This document shows positions 12,150 through 23,919 of a DNA stretch of 64,000 nt, in pieces. Origin of the DNA: Auriscalpium vulgare. Its lineage: Eukaryota > Basidiomycota > Agaricomycetes > Russulales > Auriscalpiaceae. The DNA lies in the NCBI GenBank assembly GCA_019915015.1, contig JAHBBC010000016.1, positions 1,178,001 through 1,242,000 on the forward strand, read 5' to 3'. The stretch's first letter is position 1. Each line of letters starts with the position of its first letter. The notes under the pieces were generated by a model. That model saw nothing but the letters and a program-made list of their open reading frames with translations, searched no databases and had not been told where the DNA came from. The translations under genes were made by a program, and so were the position numbers.

Positions 12150-12751
12150 AGGTCACCAGGAGACAAGAGCGTTTATAACAGCAGTAACACATGCGAATCA
12201 GCGAGAGAATTGCCTGCGATGCGAAGAAGTGCGCATCGATAGACGAGGCGGGAGCTTGAGATTCCATACCTTCTTCAAAAGAGGCAGCTTTAGCACCAAG
12301 GATAGCGCCACTCGGAAGAGGGATTTGAAGGGTAGTTGAGTCGGCCGCCGAGATGTCATGAGTGTTGACCGTGAGCCCTCCGAAGGGCGCCTCGAGCTGG
12401 GCTTGCGACTTGGCGTTAGAAAAGGGCAGCAGGTTCCGAGCCTCCATGGCCTCGTGTTCAATCGCCGAGGAGTCGACTGCCAGTGGATGGCGAACTTGGC
12501 GGACGTCGTGAGCGCGTCCCAATCGCAGGACGCGTTGCAAAACCGCACGCGCACTGCGTCCGCCTTCGCTACCCGACGATTGCATGCGACGGGGACTCTG
12601 GTCGGTCGCTGATGCGCAGGCCATTTGCCCGCGAGTCAAGAAGAGACCGGACGCGTACAGTTGAAGCCTTTTCGGACTCGGCCGGGCCCGGCCGTCGTGG
12701 TCGTGATCTCCGCTGAGTGTTGAGGAAGTCGAAATCTTTGTTATGACAATT
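12150..12751 (-). other. Open, coding-like minus-strand stretch of unknown nature
   Basis: The minus frame stays open across this whole gap and on into the P450 first intron. The part at about 12.2-12.55 kb has protein-like composition (for example AEARNLL-like and STTLQIPLPSGAI segments), while a second frame is protein-like at about 12.45-12.55 kb. No domain, good start or splice pattern was recognised. It may be a gene remnant, an extra esterase or P450 exon, or chance openness in GC-rich DNA. Confidence 0.25.
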
Positions 12752-14991
12752 TTACTTACTCGACGCAGCAGAGTCGTAATAGCTGACTGGAAGCCGAAGT
12801 AGCGCACACTGCTCCAGCTCCAGAAAGCTACTCTGGCTCGGCGGCCAATTCAGCCTCTGCAGCACATCCTTCGCCGCCGTCACCGGTTCCCACCGCCCAC
12901 TCCTCGCCAGCACGTCCGCCGTCTCGCTGTAATTCCGTGCCTGCAAGTACAGCACATCCGGGTTCGGATCGTGCGTGCGCACGAAGCTCGTCCAGTAGTC
13001 CATCACGAGCTGCGTGAACGTCACGTCCTGCGCGTCGCGGTACGCCGCGCCGAACTGCCCTATCGACCCAAACACGTACCACAGCTCGCCCGAGTGGCAC
13101 CGGAGGTACGGGAGGCTCAGGTCGCCGGCGGGGTGTGCGGCGGTGGGAGGAGCGTCACATACGGGCGCGTTCGGGTCGTAGTTGACCTGCTGCCACGAGC
13201 GGTCGAACTGGTAGTAGAACGCGGTGGGTAACACGCCGTGCCGCACGGCGCTGTGCACCGTCGCCTGGTCGAGGCAGCGGAACTGCGCGTCAGTAGCAAT
13301 GCGTACGGTGAGGTTGAACATGTCAAGCGAGGCGTTGCCCGTCGACGGAGTGGGGAAGAGGGTTGACTGGTCGACGAGGGCGGCGAGGTCGGGCTCGGAA
13401 GGTAGCGCGGCGGCGATTGCAGCAGTGCGATTCGTCCCCGGGGGAGGGAACGCGAGCAGCACAGCGCTGTCGTCCGCCATTGTGCCCCACAGGACGGGAA
13501 CATGCGCGGCCTTGCCGGGAGACGTCACGTTGAGCTCCGACGCGGTTATGTAGGTGCCATCGACGATCACGTATAAGGCCGCCGACGCAACGTTCACCAG
13601 CGACGCTGCAGGCGCAGCCTTCAGACACGCAACCTCTGCAGCGAGATCTGTGCTGGTGCAGTTTGTAGCATCAAGCACCGCCTGTCCGGCTAATGTGAAC
13701 TCCTGTGCGGGCGTCATATAGTTCGAGTATGTCGACCCAGCATCGTACCCAACCGGACTCGAGGCTGGGATCGCGGCAGCGAAAAGCCCGCGTGCCTTCG
13801 GACTGCTCAAAAGCGCGCGCACCGACGATCCGCCTGCGCTTTGACCGTAGATAGTCACGCGAGAAGGGTCCCCACCGAACGCTGCGCAAATGCCAATGTA
13901 AGCCACTGCGTAGCGTGTGAACAGTCAGAATCTCAACCCACTCTGAATGTTCTCCTTCACCCACTGCAGCGCGGTGATTTGATCCGCGATGCCGTAGTTG
14001 CCCGTGATGCTGGTGCCAGGGATTGCCAAGAAGCCGAGACTGGAGAGGCGGTAGTTAATCGTAACGAGCACGATGTCTCCACGGGAAGCCAGGTTTCCTC
14101 CGTCGAACGTTTTATCCGCTGCGGTGCCAATAGCATAGGCACCTGCAGCACCGGACCTCAGCAAACGCTCACTATCACAGGTAGTATGGTGTTATAGCAC
14201 TTACCACCATGAATCCACACCAACACCGGCCTGAGTCTGTGCGGCGCTTCCCCCGCCGGCGCCGGGAGATGCGGCGTAAACACGTTTAGAAACAGGCAGT
14301 CTTCGCTGTACGTCCCGCTGGCAAAGACAAGCTGCACGCACTGCGCGCCGTAGCTCGTCGCGTCCAAGTGCAAGCCACGCGCCTGCGCGACCGAGGAGTA
14401 CGCGAAGCGCGCCGGCGGGTCCGCGTACGGGATGCCCAGGAACCGGAAGCTCTTGTGGTCGCGGAAGCCTGTGTATGTCGCTCCGCTTTGCGATCCATGC
14501 ACGCTCAGCATGTTGCTCGCCTCCGGGACGCTCGTGCTGTTTGTCGTTCCTGCCGCTGACTGTGTGCACAGCGCTGGCAGAGCCTGGTCACCAGACGTGC
14601 TGCGCAGCACGCCTAGCGACCCGAAATTCACCCGCGCGGTCCCGTCGGCCAGCCAGAAGGCCTGTGTGAGAGGGAAGTCGCCACGGTAGGCGGCGTATTG
14701 CAGCTGCGGGACAAGGTCCGTGGAGTACAATTCGGCAGAGGCGGCGGCGAGTAGCGTCTCGTTGAGTTCTGCGCATGCACTGAGCGCGGCGGAGTGGGAG
14801 AGCGGGGATTCGAGGAGGAGGAAGCTGGGGTGGTTGGCATCGTCCGTGTAGTCCAGATTGTTTTGGAAGAGTAGGGTGATCGAGGAATTGACATCCGCGA
14901 GGGCTGGAGGCGGCGCACCACGCGCAACTTGAAGGGCAAGGCAGCAGATGGCGACGAGCAATCTCAACCCCGTCATTGTGCGACAGGACAT
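12752..14991 (-). CDS. Secreted type-B carboxylesterase/lipase (alpha/beta hydrolase)
   Basis: Three exons (14991-14205, 14142-13942, 13881-12752) close in frame to 705 residues. An N-terminal signal peptide (LLVAICCLALQVARG) and many NxS/T sites indicate secretion. Family marks: SEDCLFLNVFTP, the oxyanion-hole HGGAY, VTINYRLSSLGF, and the nucleophile elbow GQSAGG, where GESAGG is commoner but GQSAGG also occurs. The His segment is RCHSGELWYVFG. About 200 residues precede the usual esterase core, so the protein is longer than the typical 540-560. It hydrolyses ester bonds by a Ser-His-acid triad; the natural substrate is unknown. A TATA-like box lies about 45 bp upstream of the ATG at 14991. 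An in-frame ATG at 14976 is an alternative start. Confidence 0.88.
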
Positions 14992-15568
14992 TGATTGAGA
15001 GTTCCAGTCAATATCAACCCCACACAGTAGTACTATATACCGGTGATGAGTGGGGCTCGCGGAGCTCGAATTGTTCAAATACCAGCCTGAGGGCCGCTTA
15101 GTTGTCTTACAAACTGTGGGTAAGGTCAGCCATGAAGACTAGCTTTACTAAACTTCGAGACCACTTAGACTTGGGAGAAAGACGCAATCTTGTGATGAAC
15201 TGTTCGGATGCGTGAAGCTGTATAAGTAACCTCGGGTCCTCGTCAGTGGTCACCGTGTTCGAGAAGTGAGTCGCCGGTACACACGTGATCTAGCTAGGCG
15301 CGTCCGTTCGCGAAGTCCGGGGGTGGGCGAACTCTGTCCATCAGCGCTACTTACTTTTGCATCTAGACACATACCCTAGTAAAATGAGGAGGTGGTCAAC
15401 TCTCTCGGCCTTACAGCAAGTGAAATATGTTCCATACATGACTCGAGTCTTTACATCCCACAGCCTCAATACATAGTTCACAAAGTATGAGAATAAAGCA
15501 ATAGTGCTGTGCATTCCTACGCGCCATCCGCTAGGAGATGCAACGAAGACCGCCGAGGAGGTCGGTGA
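14992..15568. other. Intergenic region
   Basis: About 580 bp between the esterase promoter and the Nudix gene 3' end. Apart from the TATA-like box no feature is visible. Confidence 0.45.
15033..15040 (-). promoter_or_regulatory. TATA-like element of the carboxylesterase gene
   Basis: On the minus strand the sequence reads GTATATAG about 45 bp before the ATG at 14991. Position and orientation fit a core promoter. No start-site evidence is available. Confidence 0.4.
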
Positions 15569-16815
15569 CTACCACCGGTCTAGGTCAAATCGGCCATGAA
15601 TTCGAGTATTGATCTCGAGGAATCGCGGCTCGTTGTCCGGCGTGATATGCCCATGTCTAATGAGGAAATCTAGAAGGACTAGCACCGAGGCATTACGCGA
15701 GTTAATCCGCATAAACGGCAGTGATCACGCACCGACTGCACAATTTGGCTTGAACTCCCCAGCGTGCATGCGGGAGATCACTTCCTCCATCGGCATGAGC
15801 TGTGACCGACATTGTTATTACTCCGCCAGGCCATCCAGAGCATCCGATACTAGCGCACCTTGAATACCTCGACTTCCGTATCTCCCGGAAGCAGCCCGCC
15901 GTCGATCCCTCCCGGCTGCAGGCGCAGATCGTACACGTACTCGACCTCGGGCTGCAGCCACCCGCCATCCGCTTGATAAAAGTACGAAACGCTCCCTTCT
16001 GCCTTGGCGCGGGCGCTCGTCAGCGCGGGTGGTATAGATGCCTCCTCTTCCGCTTCCTTGACGAGCGCGTCGAACGGAGTGTACGAGCTGGGGATGCCGC
16101 CGGCCACGGAATTGTCGAGAAATCCCGGCCAGCTATTCCCGGTGCCCGAAGGCACAATTAATATAGATGCAGACACGATAGGAGGATTGTACACACGTCT
16201 GCTTGGTTGCGGAGCGCCGCGGCACCCATATGCGCATCGCTCCGTCGTCGTCCTGCTCGTACACCGTCATGTGCACGCCGTACGTGACCACGCCAAAGAG
16301 CGCGCACGCTGCGCGCTCCATCGAAAAGGCGTAATTCGTCGGCTCAATTTTCGGGACCGCGCCGTCCGCACCCTCCGCAGTGTCCGCGCTCAGGACGTCG
16401 AAGGGCGACGCGAAGATGTCGTAGAGCTCGTTCCGCCACTTTGTCGGGCCGATGACATCCGGGAAGAGGCGCACGGTCCGCCAGAACGCGAGGAGCGAGT
16501 GCATGGCGCGCGAGCGGGCGGCGGGGGTGGTGATGTGCGCAGCGAAGGAGATGTAGCCGCGCGGGTGCTCGTGCGACGGGCGGTGAGTGACGAAAATCGG
16601 GGAGGGCTGGAGGGCGTCGACGACGGCGGGGCGGACGAGGCCGATGGGCGGCTGTGTGGTGGGGGAGAGGAGGAAGGGAACGAGTGGGGGCGCTCGGTGT
16701 GGTTGGGACTGAAGGGTGTGGGGAGTGGGGGCCGGAAGTTGTCGCAGCGGTCGACGACGGCGATGAAAGACGGGGGGCTGTCTGGGCGTGCAGGAGGGGC
16801 CGGAGGACGGGCCAT
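15569..16815 (-). CDS. Nudix hydrolase, DUF4743/thiamine-pyrophosphokinase-N type, with an apparent 1 nt frame break in exon 1
   Basis: Exons are about 16815-16197, 16132-15859, 15799-15733 and 15678-15569. Signature parts: AVVDRCDNF, PPIGLVRPAVV, TKQTWPGFLDN, and the Nudix-like box VAGGIPSSYTPFDALVKEAEEEASI (split here for length as VAGGIPSSY / TPFDALVKEAEEEASI). The C-terminus is GEFKPNCAVV then LLDFLIRHGHITP. This matches the fungal Nudix family related to the C-terminal half of Schizosaccharomyces pombe Tnr3, which acts on damaged thiamine diphosphates. The CDNF start segment and the downstream frame are offset: exon lengths total 1070 nt, one short of a multiple of three, with the change in a G/C-run-rich stretch near 16690-16735. 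Either one base is missing from the assembly or the gene is broken. Corrected length would be 356 residues. Confidence 0.8.
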
Positions 16816-17209
16816 GCCGGTGGGTGGAACACGTCGTGGTGCTTATATCGCGCACTCGCCGACTCGGATCCGCTCCGAGTCGGGAGTCTGAGTCTGACCG
16901 CGGCGCGACCGCGTCCTCACGCGCACGTGCCAGCTGACCCAAGCATTTCACACGCATCCCGGGTATAAAACATGCAGGCGTCGCGTGTGCGTTGCCTCGA
17001 TTCTTCCACGATCAAACCGCCGATGATGACACCCGCAGTGCAGTACGATGAGCCAGGACCCTCTGCTTGCAGACGCGGTCCGGCGCTGACATCGTCCGTT
17101 CGGCACACCCTCCTTGTTACATTATAGGGACGGACTACGGAGCTCTGATGGCGTCTTTCGTGGAGGATGGTACGATACATCTGCAATGTAGTATACGGCT
17201 GGACTGCAA

Positions 17210-17929
17210 TCACCAGTGCAGACGATGCGTCGGGCACTGGTATCCGCTCGGGTTGTGGAATAGATACTCCTGGTGGTAATCCTCTGCTTTGTACCACGGA
17301 CCCGCCTTGTCGATGGTCGTCACGATCTTGCCGCGGGGGGCAAAGTGCTTGGCCTGCACCTCCTCGGTGACGCGACGCGCGACGGTCTCCTGCTCAGGTG
17401 TGTTGTAGAAGATCGCGGAGCGGTACTCTGCGCAGAGCGTTAGGTCACGAATATGAAGCAAAGAGGACTTGCACGCACGCGTGCCGTGGTCAGCGCCCTG
17501 GGCGTTGACGGTCGTAGGGTCGTGCGTGCGGTAAAAGTATTCTGTGGAAACCCGTTATAAGCTCGACAGCACCAACGGGTAGAAGCCAGCACGCACCAAC
17601 GAGCTCGGCGTATGTGATCTTGGCCGGGTCGAACTCGATTTTCAGCGCCTCTGCGTGCCCAGTCGCGCCCGAGCACACCAGCCTGTAGTCGGGATCCTTC
17701 ACATCATCCCTTCCACCCGTGTATCCAACCTCGGTCCTGAGGATGCCGGTGTCGTTCTTGATCGGCCACTGCTTCAAGAAGATGTGCTCGACACCCAGAA
17801 GCAGCCGGCCGCGAATGTAGCGATTTCTGTGGGCATGTCGCCGAAGGATATGCCGCTGGGAGGGTTCTGCGAGTGGTAGGGGGCGACGCTGGGGAAGATG
17901 GAGCGCAGACGGGTGAGAATGGTTGACAT
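17210..17929 (-). CDS. msrA: Peptide-methionine (S)-S-oxide reductase MsrA, with an apparent 1 nt frame break
   Basis: Exons are 17929-17597, 17541-17479 and 17427-17210. The catalytic motif GCFW is present, followed by EVGYTGG, GHAEALKIEFDP, DHGTQYRSAIFY and the C-terminal GYQCPTHRLHW, all typical of MsrA. The enzyme reduces methionine-S-sulfoxide in oxidised proteins using thioredoxin. Straight after GCFW the frame is lost: the conserved continuation resumes one base out of phase at a CCC run (17794-17796), and summed exon length is 614 nt, one short of a multiple of three. With one more C the protein would be 204 residues, a normal MsrA size. The rest of the gene shows no decay, so an assembly contraction is more likely than a pseudogene. 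It is divergent to the Sds3-like gene, 333 bp apart. Confidence 0.85.
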
Positions 17930-18261
17930 GGACGGGGAGATCAAGGGAATTTATGGTTCCGCGGTGAGCACGTACTGCGTCAGCACGTCACGTGGAGGCG
18001 AGCTCGCTGAAGAATGCGGTGAGCGGGCGCCGGGCAGCGCAGGGGTTGGCCAGCGGTGTTCCCATCGGGACTGGATCCCAGCTGCGGTCAGCGGTGCGCG
18101 GCGCGGGCAGAGGAGAAGATGCGAGTCGGAGGATCTAATCTGTGTTAGGTAACGGGGATCGTGGGGACAAGGCAAGCGCCTATGACCGCCAAACAATTCC
18201 TCGGTTTCACTGCCGCCTCGCTCTCATCCTCCCCCGCGCCTCGACGACGACGCCCCCGCCC

Positions 18262-21200
18262 ATGTCGCCCTCCGTGGCGTCTTCAGAGAGTCTCAGCTCA
18301 CCGTCCCCCACACCCCCGCCCGATCCCATCCCCACAGCCTCCACCCTCGTGCCCAGTCCCACACACAAAGAGCACCCCCCAGATGCAGACGTCGACATGG
18401 CTCTCGACCTCGACGACCCCGCCCACGACCGCATAATCCCAGACACCAGCTCAGAGCTTAGCGCCCTCACAGAGGAGGAGCAGGATGTAGGCGCTGCCGC
18501 CGCCCTGCCGGACGACGATGACGACCACGCGTCCGCACGCGAGGACGATCCGATCGAGAACGCCCCCGCGCCCCCGCAGCCCAGTGCGCCAACGGACACC
18601 GTGCGCGTCCACAAAAAGCGGCGCTCGCTCGTCCCGGAGCAGATGTGGGACTGGGCGTACAGGAGCGGTAAGAAGGAGGGCAAGGGGAAGCTCGTCGAGG
18701 AAGAGGAGGAGGAGGAGGAGGAGGAACAAGCCGGTCCCCCGAGGGCCATGGAGGAGGAAGAGGACGACGACACCGACGACGAGGACGGCCCGCGCCACCG
18801 CCATCGAGACCGGAAGCGCGCGCCGCGTGTTGAGGTTCCCCCGGAGGACGACGGCGTGGATGAGGACGGCGAGGACGAGGTCCCAGAAGAGGTTACTCCC
18901 CAGCGTCGGCGCGTCTCGAATCCCACCATTCATCCGCCAGAGGAGCCCGACGCCGACGAAGAAGAGTTCTTGAGCAATGAAAGTGCCGACGACCGCGACG
19001 AAGACGACGATGTCGAAGTCGAATCGGAGGCGGACGACATGGACGTCGACGCGGACGAGCTGCCCGTCACCACTCTGCCCAAGCCGACCACCGCCGAGGC
19101 CTCTACTGCGAAAGAGGCGTCGCCAGACGTCACGGAAGACGAAGCCGACCCCGCTGAAGCCGATGCTCCAGAGTCAGAAAACGAGACCGCGTCAGAAGAT
19201 GAAGCAGACGAAGCTCCCCTCCCTGCCCCACCACCGGCGAAAAAACTCTCTGTATCTGGGCTGCTCGCGCCGCCCGCCGCCAATGGTGACACCGCTCCGG
19301 TGGAAGTGGATGTCACCGCCCCCTCACCCTCCTTGGCTGCCCCGGTCGCTGCTGCAGCCGCAGCATCATCCATCATGGCAGGCTCAGCAGTCGCCAACGC
19401 GCCCTCACCAACGTCATCAGCGTCCGGTTCCCCCAGCTCGTCGCGTTCGGCGTCCCCAGCACCTGACGACGATGAAGAGGAGGCCAAGGCCGCAGAAGCT
19501 GCACCCGAAGACGCAGAGGCTGCAGAGCCCACACCTGAGGATGAAGAGCCTGTTGGGGACCAAGACGAGGAGGGCGAGCCCGACGACGTCGAGGCGGACG
19601 TCGAGGCGGAGGCCGATCTCCAGCCGGCGCACCGTGCAGAAGCGCTTGACGTCCTTGCGACCATCGAACTCAAATTTGCATTGCTGCGGGAGCGAGTGTA
19701 TGTCGAGAAGATGGAATCTCTGGCTTGGGAGGAAGCCGTTGTTGGCGATGGTACGCTTCTAAACGCCTCACGCGAGTATGCTGCGTGGATCTCACGTATG
19801 ATTTGCCAGGTACACATCCGGAGCTCCTGCACCTCCACACAGAGCTGTCAAAAAGACGAGACAAACGTTTAGAGCTCGCAGCCCGCAGACGGAGTTACGA
19901 AGTGGCGAACACTCTCAAGCGCAGACGAGCGAGCGAGGATGCTGTGTGGAGCTGGTGGACGGTGAGTCCATTGAGGCATCTGTGCGAATCGTATCTGAGC
20001 GTCGTCCATAGCATGCACGAGACGAGCTGCAGACCGATATGCTTGCCGAGACAAACAGGAAGCGTAGAAAGTTAGAGCGTGAGCGTCGGGCATATGAAAG
20101 GCCGCAGCCTGGTAAGTTTCCTACAAGCTGGCTGAATTCCGCTCATTTTTCCAATGCACGTACAGCTCGCCGAATGCCAGAGATTCCACGTGAAGTGCCT
20201 GTCGCGCCCACACTTTACGAGATCGTCCAGAACCAACAATCTGCTTCCTCCTCCCGTCGTCCGAAGGATCTTGAAGCTCGCGTCCATCCCGACCTCCTTG
20301 GCTTGTCGCCGAGCGACGTCCACAACGATTTGGAATTCCTGTTCGCCAATCGCAGAGTCTACGAGGCGCCGCGTGCCCCGGTGGGCTATGACAATTTGTT
20401 CGCTGGGATGAACGTGTTCGACGCACCGCGTTATCCGGGGCGCAGGCCATTAGGCATTGATCGCGACATGATGATGCCCGGAATGGGTTATTTGGGACCT
20501 AGCCGGGAGCTGTCGCCTACAGGGATGGCCAACGGAAGCTCGGGAAAGGTCAATGGGTGGATGGCGGGCTCGAAGAGCGAATGGGGCAGGGAGGCGCGGA
20601 CCCTGGAGGAAGAGTACATGAGAGAAAGAGAGCGCGAGGAGCGGGAGTTGGAGAGGCAACGAGACAGGGAGTTGGAAATGGAGCGGGACCGGGCGCGCGA
20701 GCGGCATGAACGGGACAGGGACCGCGGCTTGGAGCTGCAGTATATCCAGCAACAGCAACCCCAAGTCTACGCTAGCCGCGCGCCGCATCCGTATCCGCAG
20801 GTAGGGCCCGGCCAACCCTCGCACCACCACGTCGTCGGCCCACACCACCACCACCACCACCACCACGTCCACCATCACCACCACCCCCCAAATCAGGGAC
20901 TTAACGGCGGGCCTCCCATGTCCCCTCTCCACGCGCCTTTCAGCAGACACAACTCTCCCCCTCCACGAATGCTGCCCAGCCGCGACGGCCCGCCCACGAC
21001 GGAGATCATCAACCTCTCCTCCGCTCCGCCGTCGCGACACCCCGCCGGCCTGGGGCCGTCCCCACACTGGCGTCCGGAAGACCGGGACCGCGAGATCCCC
21101 CTCTCGCCGCGGTACGCGCGCGAGCGCGGACGCCCCGCGTCGGGCCCGCCGCCCGTGGGCCCCCACGAACGCATCATGACCCCATTCATGATGGCGACGC

Positions 21201-21799
21201 AGGGCCCGCATGCTGGCGCTGGCCCGCGACACGCTGCGAGCGCAGGCCCGTCGCGCCGCGGATCGTTCAGCGACGCGCCCGCGCTGCCCCCACAGGGCGG
21301 CAGTGTGCCGGGCCCCAGCGGCTCACCTTCGCGCGCGCGCGCGGGCATCTCGCCGCCGCAGGGCATGACATCGCCGCCGCGCGCAGGCAGGCTGCCGCCC
21401 GCGAGTCCGAACGCGCCGCGCTCCCGACGCTCGTCGCCGCGCATGGGCGGGAACATCGCGCTGCCGCCGTTTCCGCCGGGCCCCGTGGCGCAGCCCGAGT
21501 ACGCGCAGAAGGCGAGTGCGAGTCCGGGCGCGAAGATTCCGCTGCCGCCACCGCGCGCAATGATGCTCGTGGATGGGAGCGGGCACGCGGCGCCGCCGAA
21601 TGGCGACGTTAGGGAGCGAGAGCGGGAGCGGGAGAGGGAGCGGGACATGATGATGGTCAATGGACCGGCGGGCCCTGGGAGGTCGCCGACAATCCCGCTG
21701 CCCCCGCCGCCTGTGCATCGACTGCCCCCGCCATCGCACATTGCGCACGATGGTCTGCCGCCACCCCCACCCGTGTCGGTCGGTGCAGGCGAGAGCTGA
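18262..21799 (+). CDS. Sds3/Dep1-like subunit of an Rpd3L-type histone deacetylase complex
   Basis: Exons 18262-19750, 19810-19961, 20012-20111 and 20166-21799 close in frame to 1,124 residues. The Sds3/BRMS1-type domain lies at about residues 460-600: DVLATIELKFALLRERVY, GDGTHPELLHLHTELSKRRDKRLE, then a basic coiled-coil ending in RKRRKLERERRAYERP. Proteins of this family bridge Sin3 and Rpd3 and are needed for deacetylase recruitment in the nucleus. The N-terminal 450 residues are acidic, with Glu/Asp runs. The C-terminal 500 residues are disordered: an Arg/Glu-rich RERE stretch, a His-rich tract at about 20830-20885, and long Pro/Ser repeats. It is much larger than yeast Sds3 (327 residues). 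Start ATG 18262 follows a stop-free but ATG-less leader frame. Confidence 0.82.
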
Positions 21800-22146
21800 T
21801 CGACGGTCTTTTCATCGCTGGCGCGGAAGAGCTCGGCGCTGCTTGTCTGAACATTGGATGTATGTATAGGTTATCTTCTACTGGAACACTGCACGGCTGT
21901 CTCTAATCTTCATCTTGTCCTTTGCATCTTCACTTTATTATGTTGTGTAGTGCACATCTTATAATCTATCGACACTCGTGGGTAATTGCGGAGCGCTGAG
22001 AGCTGGTCTGGTCATGGGTCGCTTGGGTGCCATTTCCATGCCATGGCGTGCGAGCGTGTTATCGCCATATCTTTCATCACCACGCGTTAAGCTGACCTGC
22101 ATTCTGACGCTCACCATTGAGCATAGCAGACCGCAGCAACGCCTCG

Positions 22147-23699
22147 ATGCCGGAGCAAAAGAGCGCCTTGAACATCGTGCTGGTGCGTAGTCGAGTGTAC
22201 GCAGTGCGCACCTACTGATGTGCGATCTGTGCAGGGGGCGATGACCTTCGGTGCGCCGGGGAAGGAGGGCGCACGCATTCACGACTTGAAGGATGTCGAG
22301 TCTGTCCTGGACGTGTTCCAGAGCCACGGACACAATGAGGTGCGGCCATTTAACTTTTACATTCCTGCCTACATATGGGGAAGCAAACTTAACAACAACG
22401 CGGCAGATCGACAGCGCTCGGACTTATGCGGGCGGTACGAGCGAGGCTTACCTCGGTCAAATTGACTGGAAAGCTCGCGGATTAAAGATCGATACGAAGC
22501 TGGCTCCGCGGAATGCGGTATGCGATATGTCGTTCTGTCGTTCTGTCGTTCTGTCGGTTTGTGCTGAGCGGGTGTCATTCACAAGATTGCCCCGATTGAC
22601 CCGACGGTAGAGGTTATAGCTCATACCCCCGAGGTGAGTGTCTTGCGATTGCGGCCTGTACAAAACAACAATGGGCCGCGGTTTCTCCCAGGGTTTGCGT
22701 GAAAATCTTCAGCGGTCGCTCAAAGCTCTGAACGCAGAGTAAGTCAGCGGCGCCTGTGGCGGCAAGAATGGGTGTATGATATATCTAATGCATTCTCGCA
22801 GGCAGCTGGAAATGTGGTATCTCCATGCCCCAGATCGGAGCACGCCGTACGAGGTGACGCTCAAGGCTGTCAACGATCTCTACAAGGAGGGCTATTTCAA
22901 GCGATTCGGCGTCAGCAATTACATGGCGTGGGAGGTTGCGGAGATGGTTTATATCTGCCGGGCGAATGGGTACATACAGCCGACCGCATATCAAGGCATC
23001 TACAACGCCATCCATCGGTGAGAAATTCGCTCTGAAATTCTGGTTACTACTGACCGACGCGACCATTAGCTCCGTCGAGCCAGAGCTGTTCCCGTGCTTG
23101 CGCAAGTTTGGCATCAGTTTCTATGAGTTCAATGCGCGTGAGTATGCCTCACTATACGCTTTATGTGAAGAATCTGAAACATAATTTGGCAGTTGGCGGT
23201 GGGTTCTTCACTGGCCGTTACACATCCGTAGAGGACCAGGTGGAGCAGGGAAGTCGCTTCGATCCAAATAGAAATCAAGGGCAGAACTATCGTAAGCGGT
23301 GCGCACCCTTCAGCGAGCCCTTTTGCGCAAGAACTGACCTTCATGAATTAGGTACTGGAAAGAGCCCTATTTTAAGGCACTTGACGCCGTGCGCATCGCT
23401 GCAGAGGCGCATGGACTGACAACTGCTGAAGTCGCCCTACGGTGGATTTCGCACCACAGTTTGATGAAGCGCGAGTACGGCGACTCGGTACTGATCGGCG
23501 CGTCGAGTGTGAAGCACATCGAACAGAATTTGGTGGACTTGGAGAAGGGGCCGCTGCGTGAGTGTTTGTCTGCTGTATGAGTTTATTGGTTTCTGATTTT
23601 GCGAATGCAGCGGAAGCCGTGCTGAAGGTTCTGGATGAAGCGTGGTTGTCTGTGCAGCCCTATGCGTCTACCTATTTCCGCGCTATTACCTTGAAGTAG
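22147..23699 (+). CDS. Aldo-keto reductase, AKR7 (aflatoxin aldehyde reductase-like) family
   Basis: About ten short exons encode roughly 340 residues beginning MPEQKSALNIVL. Family marks: GAMTFG, IDSARTYAGGTSE with the catalytic Tyr, WYLHAPDR, FKRFGVSNYMAWEV, YQGIYNAIHR, GSRFDPNRNQGQNYRKRYW, LRWISHHS and GASSVKHIEQNL near the NADPH-binding end. Enzymes of this family reduce reactive aldehydes and dialdehydes with NADPH in the cytosol; the substrate here is not known. The third intron carries three copies of the 8-mer TGTCGTTC (22529-22556). The ATG at 22147 starts a 36 nt first exon. No frame problem was found. Confidence 0.9.
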
Positions 23700-23919
23700 C
23701 GCCTCGTTATATGCATTTGGTTATGCGAGGTTCGAGCGATAGTATCAGTAGGTATCAGTCGAGCCGTATGCAGCGAAATATTGGCGCTAGGTTTGTGCAC
23801 ATGCGCTCCTCTGCGACGAAGATAAGCAAGGGCCCGTCCATAGGCTAGTCGCTTTTTGGTGTACTCTATTCTGTAAACTCGAGCTTCGTAAAATCACATG
23901 ACTTGCTATTTGCCAATAG

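Noticed and set aside
10055..14991. P450 plus carboxylesterase plus zinc finger as a biosynthetic cluster
   Set aside because: No core synthase (PKS, NRPS, terpene synthase) is present, and both enzymes are common singletons in agaricomycetes.
16974..16980. TATAAAA on plus with an ATG just after it
   Set aside because: It would drive only a 51-codon frame with no features, antisense to the Nudix-MsrA gap; kept as chance.
18207..18929. Long minus-strand open frame (240 codons, Ser-rich) opposite the Sds3-like gene
   Set aside because: It is the shadow of the acidic repeats on plus; composition is almost all Ser/Gly/Arg and no intron or domain logic supports it.
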